Of a stretch of 64,000 bases of DNA, positions 56,954 to 64,000 are shown one piece after another. Every line of letters starts with the position of its first letter. Positions within the stretch are counted from its first letter, which is position 1. The notes under the pieces are model-generated. The model did no database searches. It was not told where the DNA came from and saw only the letters and a program-made list of their open reading frames with translations. The stretch lies in NCBI GenBank assembly GCA_963750995.1, contig CAVVST010000005.1:1302001-1366000 (forward strand), given 5' to 3'. The position numbers and the translations under genes were made by a program. The stretch is from CAVVST01 sp963750995 (GTDB lineage: Bacteria; Acidobacteriota; Vicinamibacteria; Vicinamibacterales; UBA2999).

Positions 56954-58394
56954 CTAGGGCGAAATCCTTCGCAATCGAATGAGGATGACCCCAGGATCGG
57001 TACCACGGCTGGCCGCGAGGAAAAGGTCCTCGTCACCGGCAAATGCAATGGCGGTGGACGCCAGCGACCCTAGCGGTATTGTGCGAGGCGAGGCAATTTC
57101 CGGCGGGTGGGAAAGTGAGATCGTGGCAAAACGCAGAACACCCCGCCCCGTCCCGTCCTGGGTAACCATCGCAACATCCCCCGTGCCCCCGGGGGCCCGC
57201 GCCGCAGCCAGGTCGTCCAACCCGGCATTCAGACCGGCGGCGACGATTCCGGAAACGGAAGTGGGTGACGCAGGCCACCGGGCAGAGCCGACTTCGATGG
57301 GAACGGCGGCGAGGCCTGGAGTGGCGCCCGAGTCCGTGGATCCGATCAGAAGCCGCGAGAAAGAATCCCACGCCAGCCGCGTTGGCCGGGAGCGTCCCTC
57401 GGCCAGAATCGGCGATGCATTCCGGTCGTTGCCCGCGCCTTTTCCCTCAGGGGTGAATCGCAGGATGTAGCCTGCGTATCCCGCCGCGGCGTCAGCCGGC
57501 CCCGGCATCGCCAGATATATACGTCGATCCGGTCCGATTGACATCGCCGGGTTATCACCCGGGGCGGCTGGGAGATCCGCCACGACCGTCGCCGGCTCGC
57601 CGACCCGATCGGCGAGCTCCCGCACCCGGACGACGCTGACGGTGCGGCGCCCGTCCGTTGCCGTAGCCGTCGTGGCGAAGGTACAGGAACCGATTGACAC
57701 CGAAATCCGGGTCGGCCGCCACGTCCACCACGTCCACTATCAATCCGGCGCCGCTCGAGCCGAATTCCGGGCGTTCTGACGTGCCTGAGGGCAGAATGGT
57801 CACCGCGCCGCTCACGAGCAACACGAGCAGACGGCCATCGGGCAGCGGAAGCAGGCGGCGCACCGGGGCGAGATCTCTCGCAATGACCGTGACGGTGAAG
57901 CACTCGGTGGGGGTCTCGGTGGCGCAGACGGTCGACGGGGCCGCGACAGACGCCGAAGGCTCGGGCGCGCTGTCCGCGCTCAACAGTGGCCTCGGACGGC
58001 CGTCGCTACCGATGTCGAGGGTCAGGGGAGTCGAACGTGGACCTTCCAGGCTGGTGATCATGTCCAGTGCTGACACCTCGAGAACGCGTCGGCCGGGAGC
58101 CAGCGCAGGCAGCGGTCCAGAACACTCGAAACCCCCTGGCGCCGGAGCGCCAGCGCAGGCCGAACCCACGAACGAGGTTCGCGCACCGTCGATGAACAGG
58201 AAGAAGCTGTAGCCCTGGACTGCCGCCGAAGACGGCGCCGCCTGAGACCAGGCCAACCGTAAGATTTGGGGAGCCGGCGCGCTGCCGCCGCCACCGGGCG
58301 GCTGGCCGGGAGACTCGCCCTCGCCGCATCCCCAGGTCATTGCGACCAAAGGGCAAAAGAAGGCAACCGCGATTGCCCGAAGATGACGGTTCAC
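56954..58394 (-). pseudogene. Lipoprotein-like, propeller-type protein, one frameshift
   Basis: Starts MNRHLRAIAVAFFCPLVAMT with Cys in TWGCGEGES, a possible but weak lipobox. Region RRLLPLPDGRLLVLLVSGAV and DPDFGVNRFLYLRHDGYGNG resembles glucose/sorbosone-dehydrogenase or NHL propellers. One shift at about 57690 then gives RRTVSVVRVRELADRVGEPA, PAMSIGPDRRIYLAMPGPAD and LAWDSFSRLLIGSTDSGATP. Repaired length about 480 aa. Exported; function unknown. Lies 37 bases after the sigma-54 activator gene on the same strand, so probably cotranscribed. Confidence 0.65.
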
Positions 58395-58431
58395 GACCGT
58401 ATCGTACTGACGATCTAGGCGATCGGCGAGA

Positions 58432-59595
58432 TCAGCGGAATTCCTTGAACGGCAGCTGGCAATCGTGTTTACGCAGGAAATTGAGGAAACGCTTGTAATC
58501 CTCGTTCCCCATGTTGAACATCCGCGCCACGATCTTGTAGTTGCCCTTGGCTTCCTCGAGTCCGCGCCGGACGACTTCCCGGACGTTGCCCTTCGTGATT
58601 TCGCGCTGCATGTACAGCGGGTAGACGCTGGTCCAGAACGACTCCCCTTCCTTCACCCGGCGATAGAGGTCGTCCGCGATGGTGCGGCGCCGCTCGCGAA
58701 ACCGCATCGGCGCTGCCGGACGCTGGGCGCGAATCTCGCTCGGCAGATCCTCGACCCGTACGGCATCGCGACGCTTCGTGACCACCAGCCGCTCGATGAC
58801 ATTCTCGAGCTCGCGAATATTGCCTGGCCAGTTGTGCTCCATGAGCGCGGCGATGACGTCCTGCGGTACCGTGAGCGCCGCAGCCTTCTCACCGGCCTGC
58901 TCCCATTGAGCGTTGCCGTTGCCGTTCGCATGGCCGTTGCCGTTGCCATGGGCATTGACGTTGGCGTGGCCGTTGCCGTGGCCGTTGCTCCGCGCGTTGA
59001 AACGAGCGAGGAAATGCTCGACCAGCAGCGGGATGTCCTCACGCCGCTCGCGCAGCGACGGCACCGACAAATGAATCACGTTCAAGCGATAGAACAGGTC
59101 CTCCCGGAACTGACCCTGCGCAACCATCTCGGACAGGCTGCGATTGGTGGCCGCAATGACGCGCACGTTCACGTGCTTCTCGATGCGGTCCGATCCGACT
59201 TTCTGCACTTCGCCGGTCTCGAGGAACCGCAACAGGAGGCCCTGCATGCGAACGGTCATCTCGCCGATTTCGTCGAGGAAGATCGTGCCCTGGTCCGCCG
59301 ATTCCAGTTTTCCGGGGCGATCGCGGTACACACCCGTGAAGCTGCCCTTGATGTAGCCGAACAGCTCCGACTCGAGCAGCGTTTCCGGGATGCCGGCGCA
59401 ATTGACTGGAACAAACGGACGCGCCGCGCGGGCACTCCGGACGTGAATCTCGCGCGCGACGAGCTCCTTGCCCGTGCCGCTCTCGCCCGTAATGAGTACC
59501 TTGGCGTCGGAATCAGCGACGCGCGAGATCTCCTCCATCAGGTCCCGCAAGGCGGGGGTCTGACCGACGAGAGACGGGGGACTTGCTTGCCTCAT
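58432..59595 (-). CDS. Sigma-54-dependent transcriptional activator without receiver domain
   Basis: 387 aa from ATG 59595. AAA+ core: Walker A GESGTGKE (37-44), sigma-54 contact loop GSFTG (84-88, variant of GAFTGA), Walker B TIFLDEIGE (D108), LRERREDIPLLVEHF and WPGNIRELENVIERL. A Gly/Asn/His/Ala-rich insert (about 203-230: SNGHGNGHANVNAHGNGNG) interrupts the AAA+ lid region. The C-terminal part (TKGNVREVVRRGLEEAKGNY to NEDYKRFLNFLRKHD) is a Fis-like DNA-binding helix set. No N-terminal sensor or receiver, so control must be by expression or a partner. Best candidate to drive the sigma-54 promoters in this window. Confidence 0.9.
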   Translation of the reverse strand: MRQASPPSLVGQTPALRDLMEEISRVADSDAKVLITGESGTGKELVAREIHVRSARAARPFVPVNCAGIPETLLESELFGYIKGSFTGVYRDRPGKLESADQGTIFLDEIGEMTVRMQGLLLRFLETGEVQKVGSDRIEKHVNVRVIAATNRSLSEMVAQGQFREDLFYRLNVIHLSVPSLRERREDIPLLVEHFLARFNARSNGHGNGHANVNAHGNGNGHANGNGNAQWEQAGEKAAALTVPQDVIAALMEHNWPGNIRELENVIERLVVTKRRDAVRVEDLPSEIRAQRPAAPMRFRERRRTIADDLYRRVKEGESFWTSVYPLYMQREITKGNVREVVRRGLEEAKGNYKIVARMFNMGNEDYKRFLNFLRKHDCQLPFKEFR

Positions 59596-59676
59596 ATTTC
59601 TACTCGCTGAACGATGGCGCGACACGTGCTGGCCGTGGCCGCGGAAATGTTTGTCAGTGAAGCTGTGGCCTTAGTA

Positions 59677-59691
59677 GCAAAGAAGTCGCCA
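59677..59691 (-). promoter_or_regulatory. Sigma-54 promoter element of the activator gene
   Basis: Minus-strand TGGCGACTTCTTTGC followed by TA; eight of ten consensus positions. Predicted start about 59665, 70-base leader. Suggests autoregulation. Confidence 0.6.
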
Positions 59692-60379
59692 CCCGCTGGC
59701 GGAGTAATGTCTCAGCCGCTAAGACCTGTGGGTGCGTCGGTTACGTTGATCTCGCGGTGAGCGAGATTGCGTAGTGGTCATTTCGATCCCCGTCGGGACT
59801 CCCCACTATCCATGACCTCTGAAGAATAAAGTCGGCCGGAGCGAGGATTTTTGACTCTCAGACAGAAGAATGTGACGCAACCGTACACGGACACGATCGG
59901 CCCCGTAATGGCGCTCGCGCCGGTCCGCCTGATCGCTTCATGGCCGCGTCGCACTCGCTGGTTGGGGCCCCTAACGGGTTGCAGCTGGTGTTGCGGGCAC
60001 GATCTTCCACGCCCAGGGTGTGGAACGTGATCGTCACGACTGGATATCCGATAGCGTCCTGCAACGCGACGCGAACGGGCGGCGTCGGGAGTCCTCGAGC
60101 CAATTCGGCCCCCATTGAGACGACGCGTCAATATGCTCATTCGCTCAAGCACACGTCTCGGGCACCATCGGAAAGGCGGCATTTTTGTGCAGTTCTGCGC
60201 AGCATAGGGCTCTGCGGACGTAGGCGCCTTCGTTCCGCCCCCCGGCCAGAGTGTTGGTGTGCCGGTTTGATGTCGGAGACCCGGCGCACCAACTGTCGGC
60301 CGTGACGAGCCGCTGACACACCTTCAGCAAATACAGGCTGTTTTCCTAGGATTTTCAGAACTACCCGATCACAACCCTG

Positions 60380-60394
60380 TGGTCATCCGATTGC
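60380..60394 (+). promoter_or_regulatory. Candidate sigma-54 element before the degenerate AAA+ gene
   Basis: TGGTCATCCGATTGC followed by T. It is so near ATG 60409 that, if used, translation would more likely start at ATG 60442. Confidence 0.3.
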
Positions 60395-60408
60395 TGACAT
60401 GACTCCGT

Positions 60409-61140
60409 ATGACATTCGACAGGGAGCGGCTGCCTTCCCGGATGGGACCTCTCGTCGCAGCCAGCGTCGCCATGCGTGAAGTCCAGAAGGAAGCCGAACT
60501 CGCCGCCCGTCTGGACGTTCGCGTGTTGATGAGTGGTGAATACGGAGTTGGGAAGCGACGGCTCGCGAGGCTGATCCACGCTGAGAGCTCGCGGCGTCAC
60601 GGACAATTTCTCCAGGTCCGGTGCGGGCGGGAGCCCGAGACGCGGCTCTACGCGCGGTTGTGCGGTCAAGGCGATTCCGCCCAGGCGAGGCAGAGTGCCT
60701 TTGAGCGCGCGGACGGCGGCACGATCCTTCTGCAGGATGTCGATTCGTTAACACCAGCCCTGCAGGACGCCCTGCTCCACGTTCTTGCTGCCGACCGGAC
60801 TCGAAGCACCTCGGGAAGGCCACTCGATATCCGGATCGTGGCATCCACGCAGAAGCCCCTGATCGATCGCGTGCTGGCCGGCACCTTTCGAGACGACCTG
60901 TATTACCTCCTCAATACGATGTACCTGCCGATTCCGCCGCTGCGCGAACGACCCGAGGATGTGGAGCCCCTGTTCCGCTACTTCGCCTCGTATTATGGGA
61001 ATCGCTACGGCATGGATGGCCGAGGACTCACGTCTGAGTGGCAGGCCAATCGCCGAACGGAACACTGGCCCGAGAACGTGCGCGGCTTGAAAGCTGCGGC
61101 AGCCGCCTTCGTGGCGCAGAGCGCCCAGTCGCTCAGATAG
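60409..61140 (+). CDS. Degenerate sigma-54-activator-like AAA+ protein
   Basis: 243 aa. Clearly related to bacterial enhancer-binding proteins (AFERADGGTILLQDVDSLTP, ASTQKPLIDRVLAGTFRDDL, YLPIPPLRERPEDVEPLFRY) but altered: Walker A is GEYGVGKR (Arg for Thr/Ser), Walker B LLQDVD replaces LDE, and the GAFTGA segment is missing. The C-terminus stops after the lid with no DNA-binding domain. Unlikely to activate transcription itself; might bind or block the true activator. ATG 60409, or 60442. Its 3' end overlaps the convergent receiver gene by 8 bases. Confidence 0.75.
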   Translation: MTFDRERLPSRMGPLVAASVAMREVQKEAELAARLDVRVLMSGEYGVGKRRLARLIHAESSRRHGQFLQVRCGREPETRLYARLCGQGDSAQARQSAFERADGGTILLQDVDSLTPALQDALLHVLAADRTRSTSGRPLDIRIVASTQKPLIDRVLAGTFRDDLYYLLNTMYLPIPPLRERPEDVEPLFRYFASYYGNRYGMDGRGLTSEWQANRRTEHWPENVRGLKAAAAAFVAQSAQSLR

Positions 61141-61507
61141 GGGGGCGCGCGGACACCGCGCTCAGGTCATGGAGGAGCGCAAGCATCGTCTCGCGCTCCA
61201 GCTCGTCGCGCTTCACGAACGTCGCACCCAGCCGCTCCGCATCACGCTCGAGTACCGTATCCGCGTCACCGACGACCACCGCGGGAATCCCAGCCTCACG
61301 CGCACGAAGCGCCAGGTGTAATCCGTTGTATTCGTGCAGCCGCACCTGCGTAATCACGATCTGGGGATTCGTGCGGAGCTGGCGATTCGCCGCCTCGAAC
61401 GTCGTGGCGACGGAAGGCCGGTAGCCTGCCGGAACAACCCATTTGATCAGGTTCTCGGCGAGCGCCGGCGACGGAGAGACGATGAGCAACTGCGGGTGAA
61501 CGTTCAT
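61133..61507 (-). CDS. CheY-like pseudo-receiver protein
   Basis: 124 aa. The fold pattern is a response-regulator receiver (LLIVSPSPALAENLIKWVVP, PQIVITQVRLHEYNGLHLAL, AVVVGDADT, GATFVKRDEL with the conserved Lys), but the phospho-acceptor Asp is Gln54 and the N-terminal acidic pair is Ser-Pro. It should not be phosphorylated in the usual way. A strong ribosome site (GGGAG) and the best sigma-54 element of the window precede it. Confidence 0.82.
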   Translation of the reverse strand: MNVHPQLLIVSPSPALAENLIKWVVPAGYRPSVATTFEAANRQLRTNPQIVITQVRLHEYNGLHLALRAREAGIPAVVVGDADTVLERDAERLGATFVKRDELERETMLALLHDLSAVSARPPI

Positions 61508-61535
61508 GGGGGCTCCCTATGCCCAGCAGTGGTCA

Positions 61536-61550
61536 GCAATGAGCCTGCCA
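61536..61550 (-). promoter_or_regulatory. Sigma-54 promoter element of the pseudo-receiver gene
   Basis: Minus-strand TGGCAGGCTCATTGC followed by T; nine of ten consensus positions. Predicted start about 61524, 17-base leader to ATG 61507. Confidence 0.65.
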
Positions 61551-61754
61551 CCGGAACGGCCACGCCAGACCGGTAAAATGCCGCAATTTACGATGGGAAA
61601 ATCGGTCAATTTCTTGACCAAAGGGGTCCTGTCGTTTGCCTATCGCCGCCTGCCAGTCGCCGTTGTTGTAGATTCGTAGCCGCGGCACGCGGGTCGAACA
61701 AAGACCCCGCTGCGGCAGATTACTCAACCTGCAACAACGGAGGACTCACAACGG

Positions 61755-62729
61755 ATGCCCCACGTCCTGGTCACGGGAGGCGCTGGTTTCATCGGCAGTC
61801 ACGTCGTGGACTCGCTGCTGGCTGACGGATATCGCGTCAGCGTGCTCGACAATTTCGATCCGTTCTACCCGCGTGCCGTCAAGGAGCGGAATATCGCGTC
61901 GCACCGACAGCATCCGTCGTGGGAGCTGATTGAGGGCGACCTGCGCGATCTCGAAAGCCTGCGCACACAGCTGCGCGGGGAGTGGGATGCGATCGTCCAC
62001 CTCGCCGCAAAAGTTGGCGTGCGGGGATCGGTGACGGACCCGATCGGGTATTACGACGTGAACGTCCGGGGCACGCAGAACCTCCTCGAAGTTGCGAGAG
62101 AGCGGGGCGTGCAACAGTTCGTGCTCGCGTCATCGAGCAGCGTGTACGGGGTCAACCCCCGTGTGCCATGGAACGAGGAAGACACCGATCTGCGCCCGAT
62201 TAGCCCGTACGCCAGCACCAAGCTCAGCGCGGAATTGCTCGGACGCGTCTACAGCCACTTGTTCCGGATGCGGTTTGTCGCGCTCCGGCTGTTTACCGTC
62301 TTCGGCCCGCGGCAGCGGCCCGACCTGGCGATTCATAAGTTTGCCCAGCTCATTCGCGGCGGCCACCCAGTCCCGTTTTACGGCGACGGCACCACCAGCC
62401 GCGATTACACGTTCGTCGACGACATCGTGTCGGGGATTCGCGCCGCCCTTCTGTTCAACCGCACCATGTTCGAGGTCATCAACCTCGGCAACAACCGGAC
62501 AGTCACCATGGTGGACATGGTCCGCGGGATCGAGCAGGCGGTGGGGGTGCCGGCAGTTCTGGATCGACTACCGGAACAGCCGGGCGACGTGCCGCAGACA
62601 TGGGCCTCCATCGAGAAGGCGCGGCGTCTGCTCGGCTACGAACCCAGGACCGGATACGCCGATGGGGTCGCGCGGTTCGTCGCCTGGCTGAGCGAATCAC
62701 AGGACCTTTCGGTGACACGCGGCATCTGA
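61755..62729 (+). CDS. UDP-glucuronate 4-epimerase-like SDR
   Basis: 324 aa. VLVTGGAGFIGSHVVDSLLA, DNFDPFYPRAVKERNI (typical of UDP-glucuronate epimerases), SSSSVYGVNPRVPWNEEDT, catalytic SPYASTKLSAELL and TVFGPRQRPDLAIHKF. Interconverts UDP-glucuronate and UDP-galacturonate, using product of the dehydrogenase at 51-52 kb. Start ATG 61755 with GGAGG upstream. Transcribed alone or with the following gene (33-base gap). Confidence 0.9.
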   Translation: MPHVLVTGGAGFIGSHVVDSLLADGYRVSVLDNFDPFYPRAVKERNIASHRQHPSWELIEGDLRDLESLRTQLRGEWDAIVHLAAKVGVRGSVTDPIGYYDVNVRGTQNLLEVARERGVQQFVLASSSSVYGVNPRVPWNEEDTDLRPISPYASTKLSAELLGRVYSHLFRMRFVALRLFTVFGPRQRPDLAIHKFAQLIRGGHPVPFYGDGTTSRDYTFVDDIVSGIRAALLFNRTMFEVINLGNNRTVTMVDMVRGIEQAVGVPAVLDRLPEQPGDVPQTWASIEKARRLLGYEPRTGYADGVARFVAWLSESQDLSVTRGI

Positions 62730-62762
62730 CAGGCGGTAGTATCGCCACACAGGAGTACGCGC

Positions 62763-64000
62763 ATGAAAACTGCCCCTCGAATTCTTGGCATCCTGGGCGT
62801 CGCCGTTGGGTTCCTCTGCACTGCCGTGGTCGCGCAGCGCAACTCCACGGTCCCACAGCCGCAGGCCGGCCGTCTGGCCGCCGTCGGTCCGGCGAGGCCC
62901 AACCGGGGAGCCCTCGTCGAGAAGCCGACGAGCGTCATTCCCGGTGCGCCCGACGGCTTCACCGTGAGTGCCTATGCGGAGCTGGACACGCCCCGCATGA
63001 TGGTCTACGCGCCGAACGGCGACCTGTTCGTGAGCTCGCCCGCCTCGAACACCATCACCGTGCTTCGTGACGCGAACAACGACGGCGTGTTCGAAGCGCG
63101 AAGCCTCTACGCCGGGACGCCACCGGCGGCACGTGGCGGCGGCGCGGCGCCCCAGGCCGCAACGCCTCCACCGGCCGGCAGGGCGCAGGCCCCTGCGGGT
63201 CAAGCCGCGGTCAACCCGACGGTCAATGGCCCGATCCTCGGCGCGTCTGCACCCGGATGTTCGCCGCCGCCGGCGTTCAACAGCCGCGGCCCCGGCACCG
63301 TTGCGGCGCCGTTCGGACTCGCCTTTCACGACGGATATCTCTACGTCGGCAATACCGGGTCGATCGTGCGCTTCAAGTACTCCGCCGGCGACCTGAAGGC
63401 GCAGGGCGAGCCGGAGAAGCTGCTCGACATGCCCGTGGGCGGTCACTCGACACGCAACATCCTGTTCAGCCGGGCGGGGACGAAGATGTACGTGTCGGTT
63501 GGATCGCAGTCGAACAACAACGCCGGCGAGGATTGCCGGCGCGCGGCCGTGCTCGAGTTCAACCCGGATGGTTCAGGCTATCGGGTGTATGCCTCGGGGA
63601 TCCGGAACCCGGTGGGACTGGCGCTGCAGCCCGGCACCGATATCGTGTGGACCGCGGTCAACGAGCGCGACAACCTTGGCGACGATCTCGTTCCCGACTA
63701 TGCGACTTCGCTGAAGGACGGCGGATTCTACGGCTGGCCGTATTCGTACATCGGCCAGAACTACGACCCGCGCTACCCGGGTGCGTTTCCCGATCTTGTG
63801 AAGCGCGCGATCGTGCCCGACGTGCTGATCCCGGCGCACGCCGCGGCGCTCGGCATCACCTTCTATACCGGCACGCAATTTCCGCAGCGGTATCGCAACG
63901 GCGCGTTCGTGGCGCTGCACGGCTCGTGGAACCGGTCGGTGGCATCGGGCTACAAGGTCGGGTTCATCCCGATGAACAACGGCCGGCCCGGCCCGCTCGA
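62763..64000 (+). CDS. PQQ-type glucose/sorbosone-dehydrogenase-like exported protein, 3' partial
   Basis: Starts at ATG 62763, MKTAPRILGILGVAVGFLCT, signal peptide ending VVAQ, and stays open to the window end (412 codons). A low-complexity Ala/Pro/Gly insert (about residues 120-150) is followed by propeller motifs: GTVAAPFGLAFHDGYLYVGN, MYVSVGSQSNNNAGEDCRRA, YASGIRNPVGLALQPGTD and FYGWPYSYIGQNYDPRYPG. Soluble PQQ sugar dehydrogenases show GxRNPxG like this. Likely a periplasmic sugar oxidoreductase; PQQ dependence is inferred. Confidence 0.82.
   Translation, partial: MKTAPRILGILGVAVGFLCTAVVAQRNSTVPQPQAGRLAAVGPARPNRGALVEKPTSVIPGAPDGFTVSAYAELDTPRMMVYAPNGDLFVSSPASNTITVLRDANNDGVFEARSLYAGTPPAARGGGAAPQAATPPPAGRAQAPAGQAAVNPTVNGPILGASAPGCSPPPAFNSRGPGTVAAPFGLAFHDGYLYVGNTGSIVRFKYSAGDLKAQGEPEKLLDMPVGGHSTRNILFSRAGTKMYVSVGSQSNNNAGEDCRRAAVLEFNPDGSGYRVYASGIRNPVGLALQPGTDIVWTAVNERDNLGDDLVPDYATSLKDGGFYGWPYSYIGQNYDPRYPGAFPDLVKRAIVPDVLIPAHAAALGITFYTGTQFPQRYRNGAFVALHGSWNRSVASGYKVGFIPMNNGRPGPL

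Larger units (their letters stand above)
59596..60408. other. 813-base intergenic region between divergent regulators
   Basis: Short open frames exist on both strands but none looks like a protein. Holds an inverted repeat ATCTCGC-GGTGA-GCGAGAT at 59749-59767, about 60 bases upstream of the minus-strand sigma-54 element, a sensible place for an activator site, and a sigma-54-like element at 60380. Confidence 0.45.

Noticed and set aside
59858..60115. 85-aa minus-strand frame in the regulator intergenic region
   Set aside because: No ribosome site, composition unlike neighbours, overlapped by equally long frames on both strands.
1..64000. tRNA, rRNA, CRISPR, IS elements or phage genes
   Set aside because: Looked for transposase motifs, spaced short repeats and tRNA-like arms; none convincing.

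Overview
The window is GC-rich, densely packed chromosomal DNA from a Gram-negative bacterium. Gene content suggests an Acidobacteriota-like organism (inference only: exosortase fused to an EpsI domain, heptose genes with a deoxyhypusine-synthase-like neighbour, many surface-polysaccharide genes; no rRNA or other phylogenetic marker is present). I see no tRNA, rRNA, CRISPR array, transposase or phage gene. Nearly everything serves synthesis, decoration, export or regulation of a cell-surface polysaccharide and of exported proteins.

Layout. (1) 1-19.9 kb, plus strand, all frames intact: a polyprenyl-P sugar transferase (5' end outside the window), two Gfo/Idh/MocA oxidoreductases, two hexapeptide acyltransferases and a DegT aminotransferase (together a WbpB/D/E-like route to acetamido-amino sugars), an adenylation-domain protein, a polysaccharide deacetylase, glycosyltransferases, two asparagine-synthetase-like proteins, a GNAT/FemAB-like protein, a Wzy-like polymerase and a GT2-GtrA protein. 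(2) 19.9-30.1 kb: a GT39 enzyme, two GT4-type transferases, two secreted beta-helix proteins and a GT9 enzyme, most with frames broken by small indels, around one intact CDP-tyvelose-epimerase-like gene. (3) 30.1-33.6 kb: ADP-heptose genes (hldE, gmhA) with a deoxyhypusine-synthase-like gene, plus an unlisted 40-aa membrane protein. (4) 33.8-36.7 kb: exosortase-EpsI fusion and an HGSNAT-like membrane acyltransferase. (5) 37.0-42.8 kb: a giant mosaic surface protein, LamG and Ig-like repeats followed by a copper-radical (galactose-oxidase-type) domain whose ligands are all visible. (6) 53.3-43.0 kb, minus strand: an operon for UDP-glucuronate/UDP-xylose, an RmlC-like epimerase, a flippase, an uncharacterised duplicated-domain protein, a SAF-domain oxidoreductase, a PIG-L deacetylase, a CDP-glucose-type cytidylyltransferase and a GT2. 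(7) 53.5-64 kb: a DUF218-like protein, a PrsT-like TPR lipoprotein, a propeller-like lipoprotein, a sigma-54 activator, a degenerate activator-like AAA+ protein, a pseudo-receiver, a UDP-glucuronate epimerase and the start of a glucose/sorbosone-dehydrogenase-like protein.

Two window-wide patterns stand out. First, sigma-54 type -24/-12 elements (TGGC-N7-TTGC) lie upstream of the sugar operons and of the regulators, matching the sigma-54 control known for exosortase/EPS loci. Second, single-base indels break about a dozen genes between 20.4 and 57.7 kb but none in the first 20 kb; this looks more like local assembly error than true decay, although some genes may be real pseudogenes.
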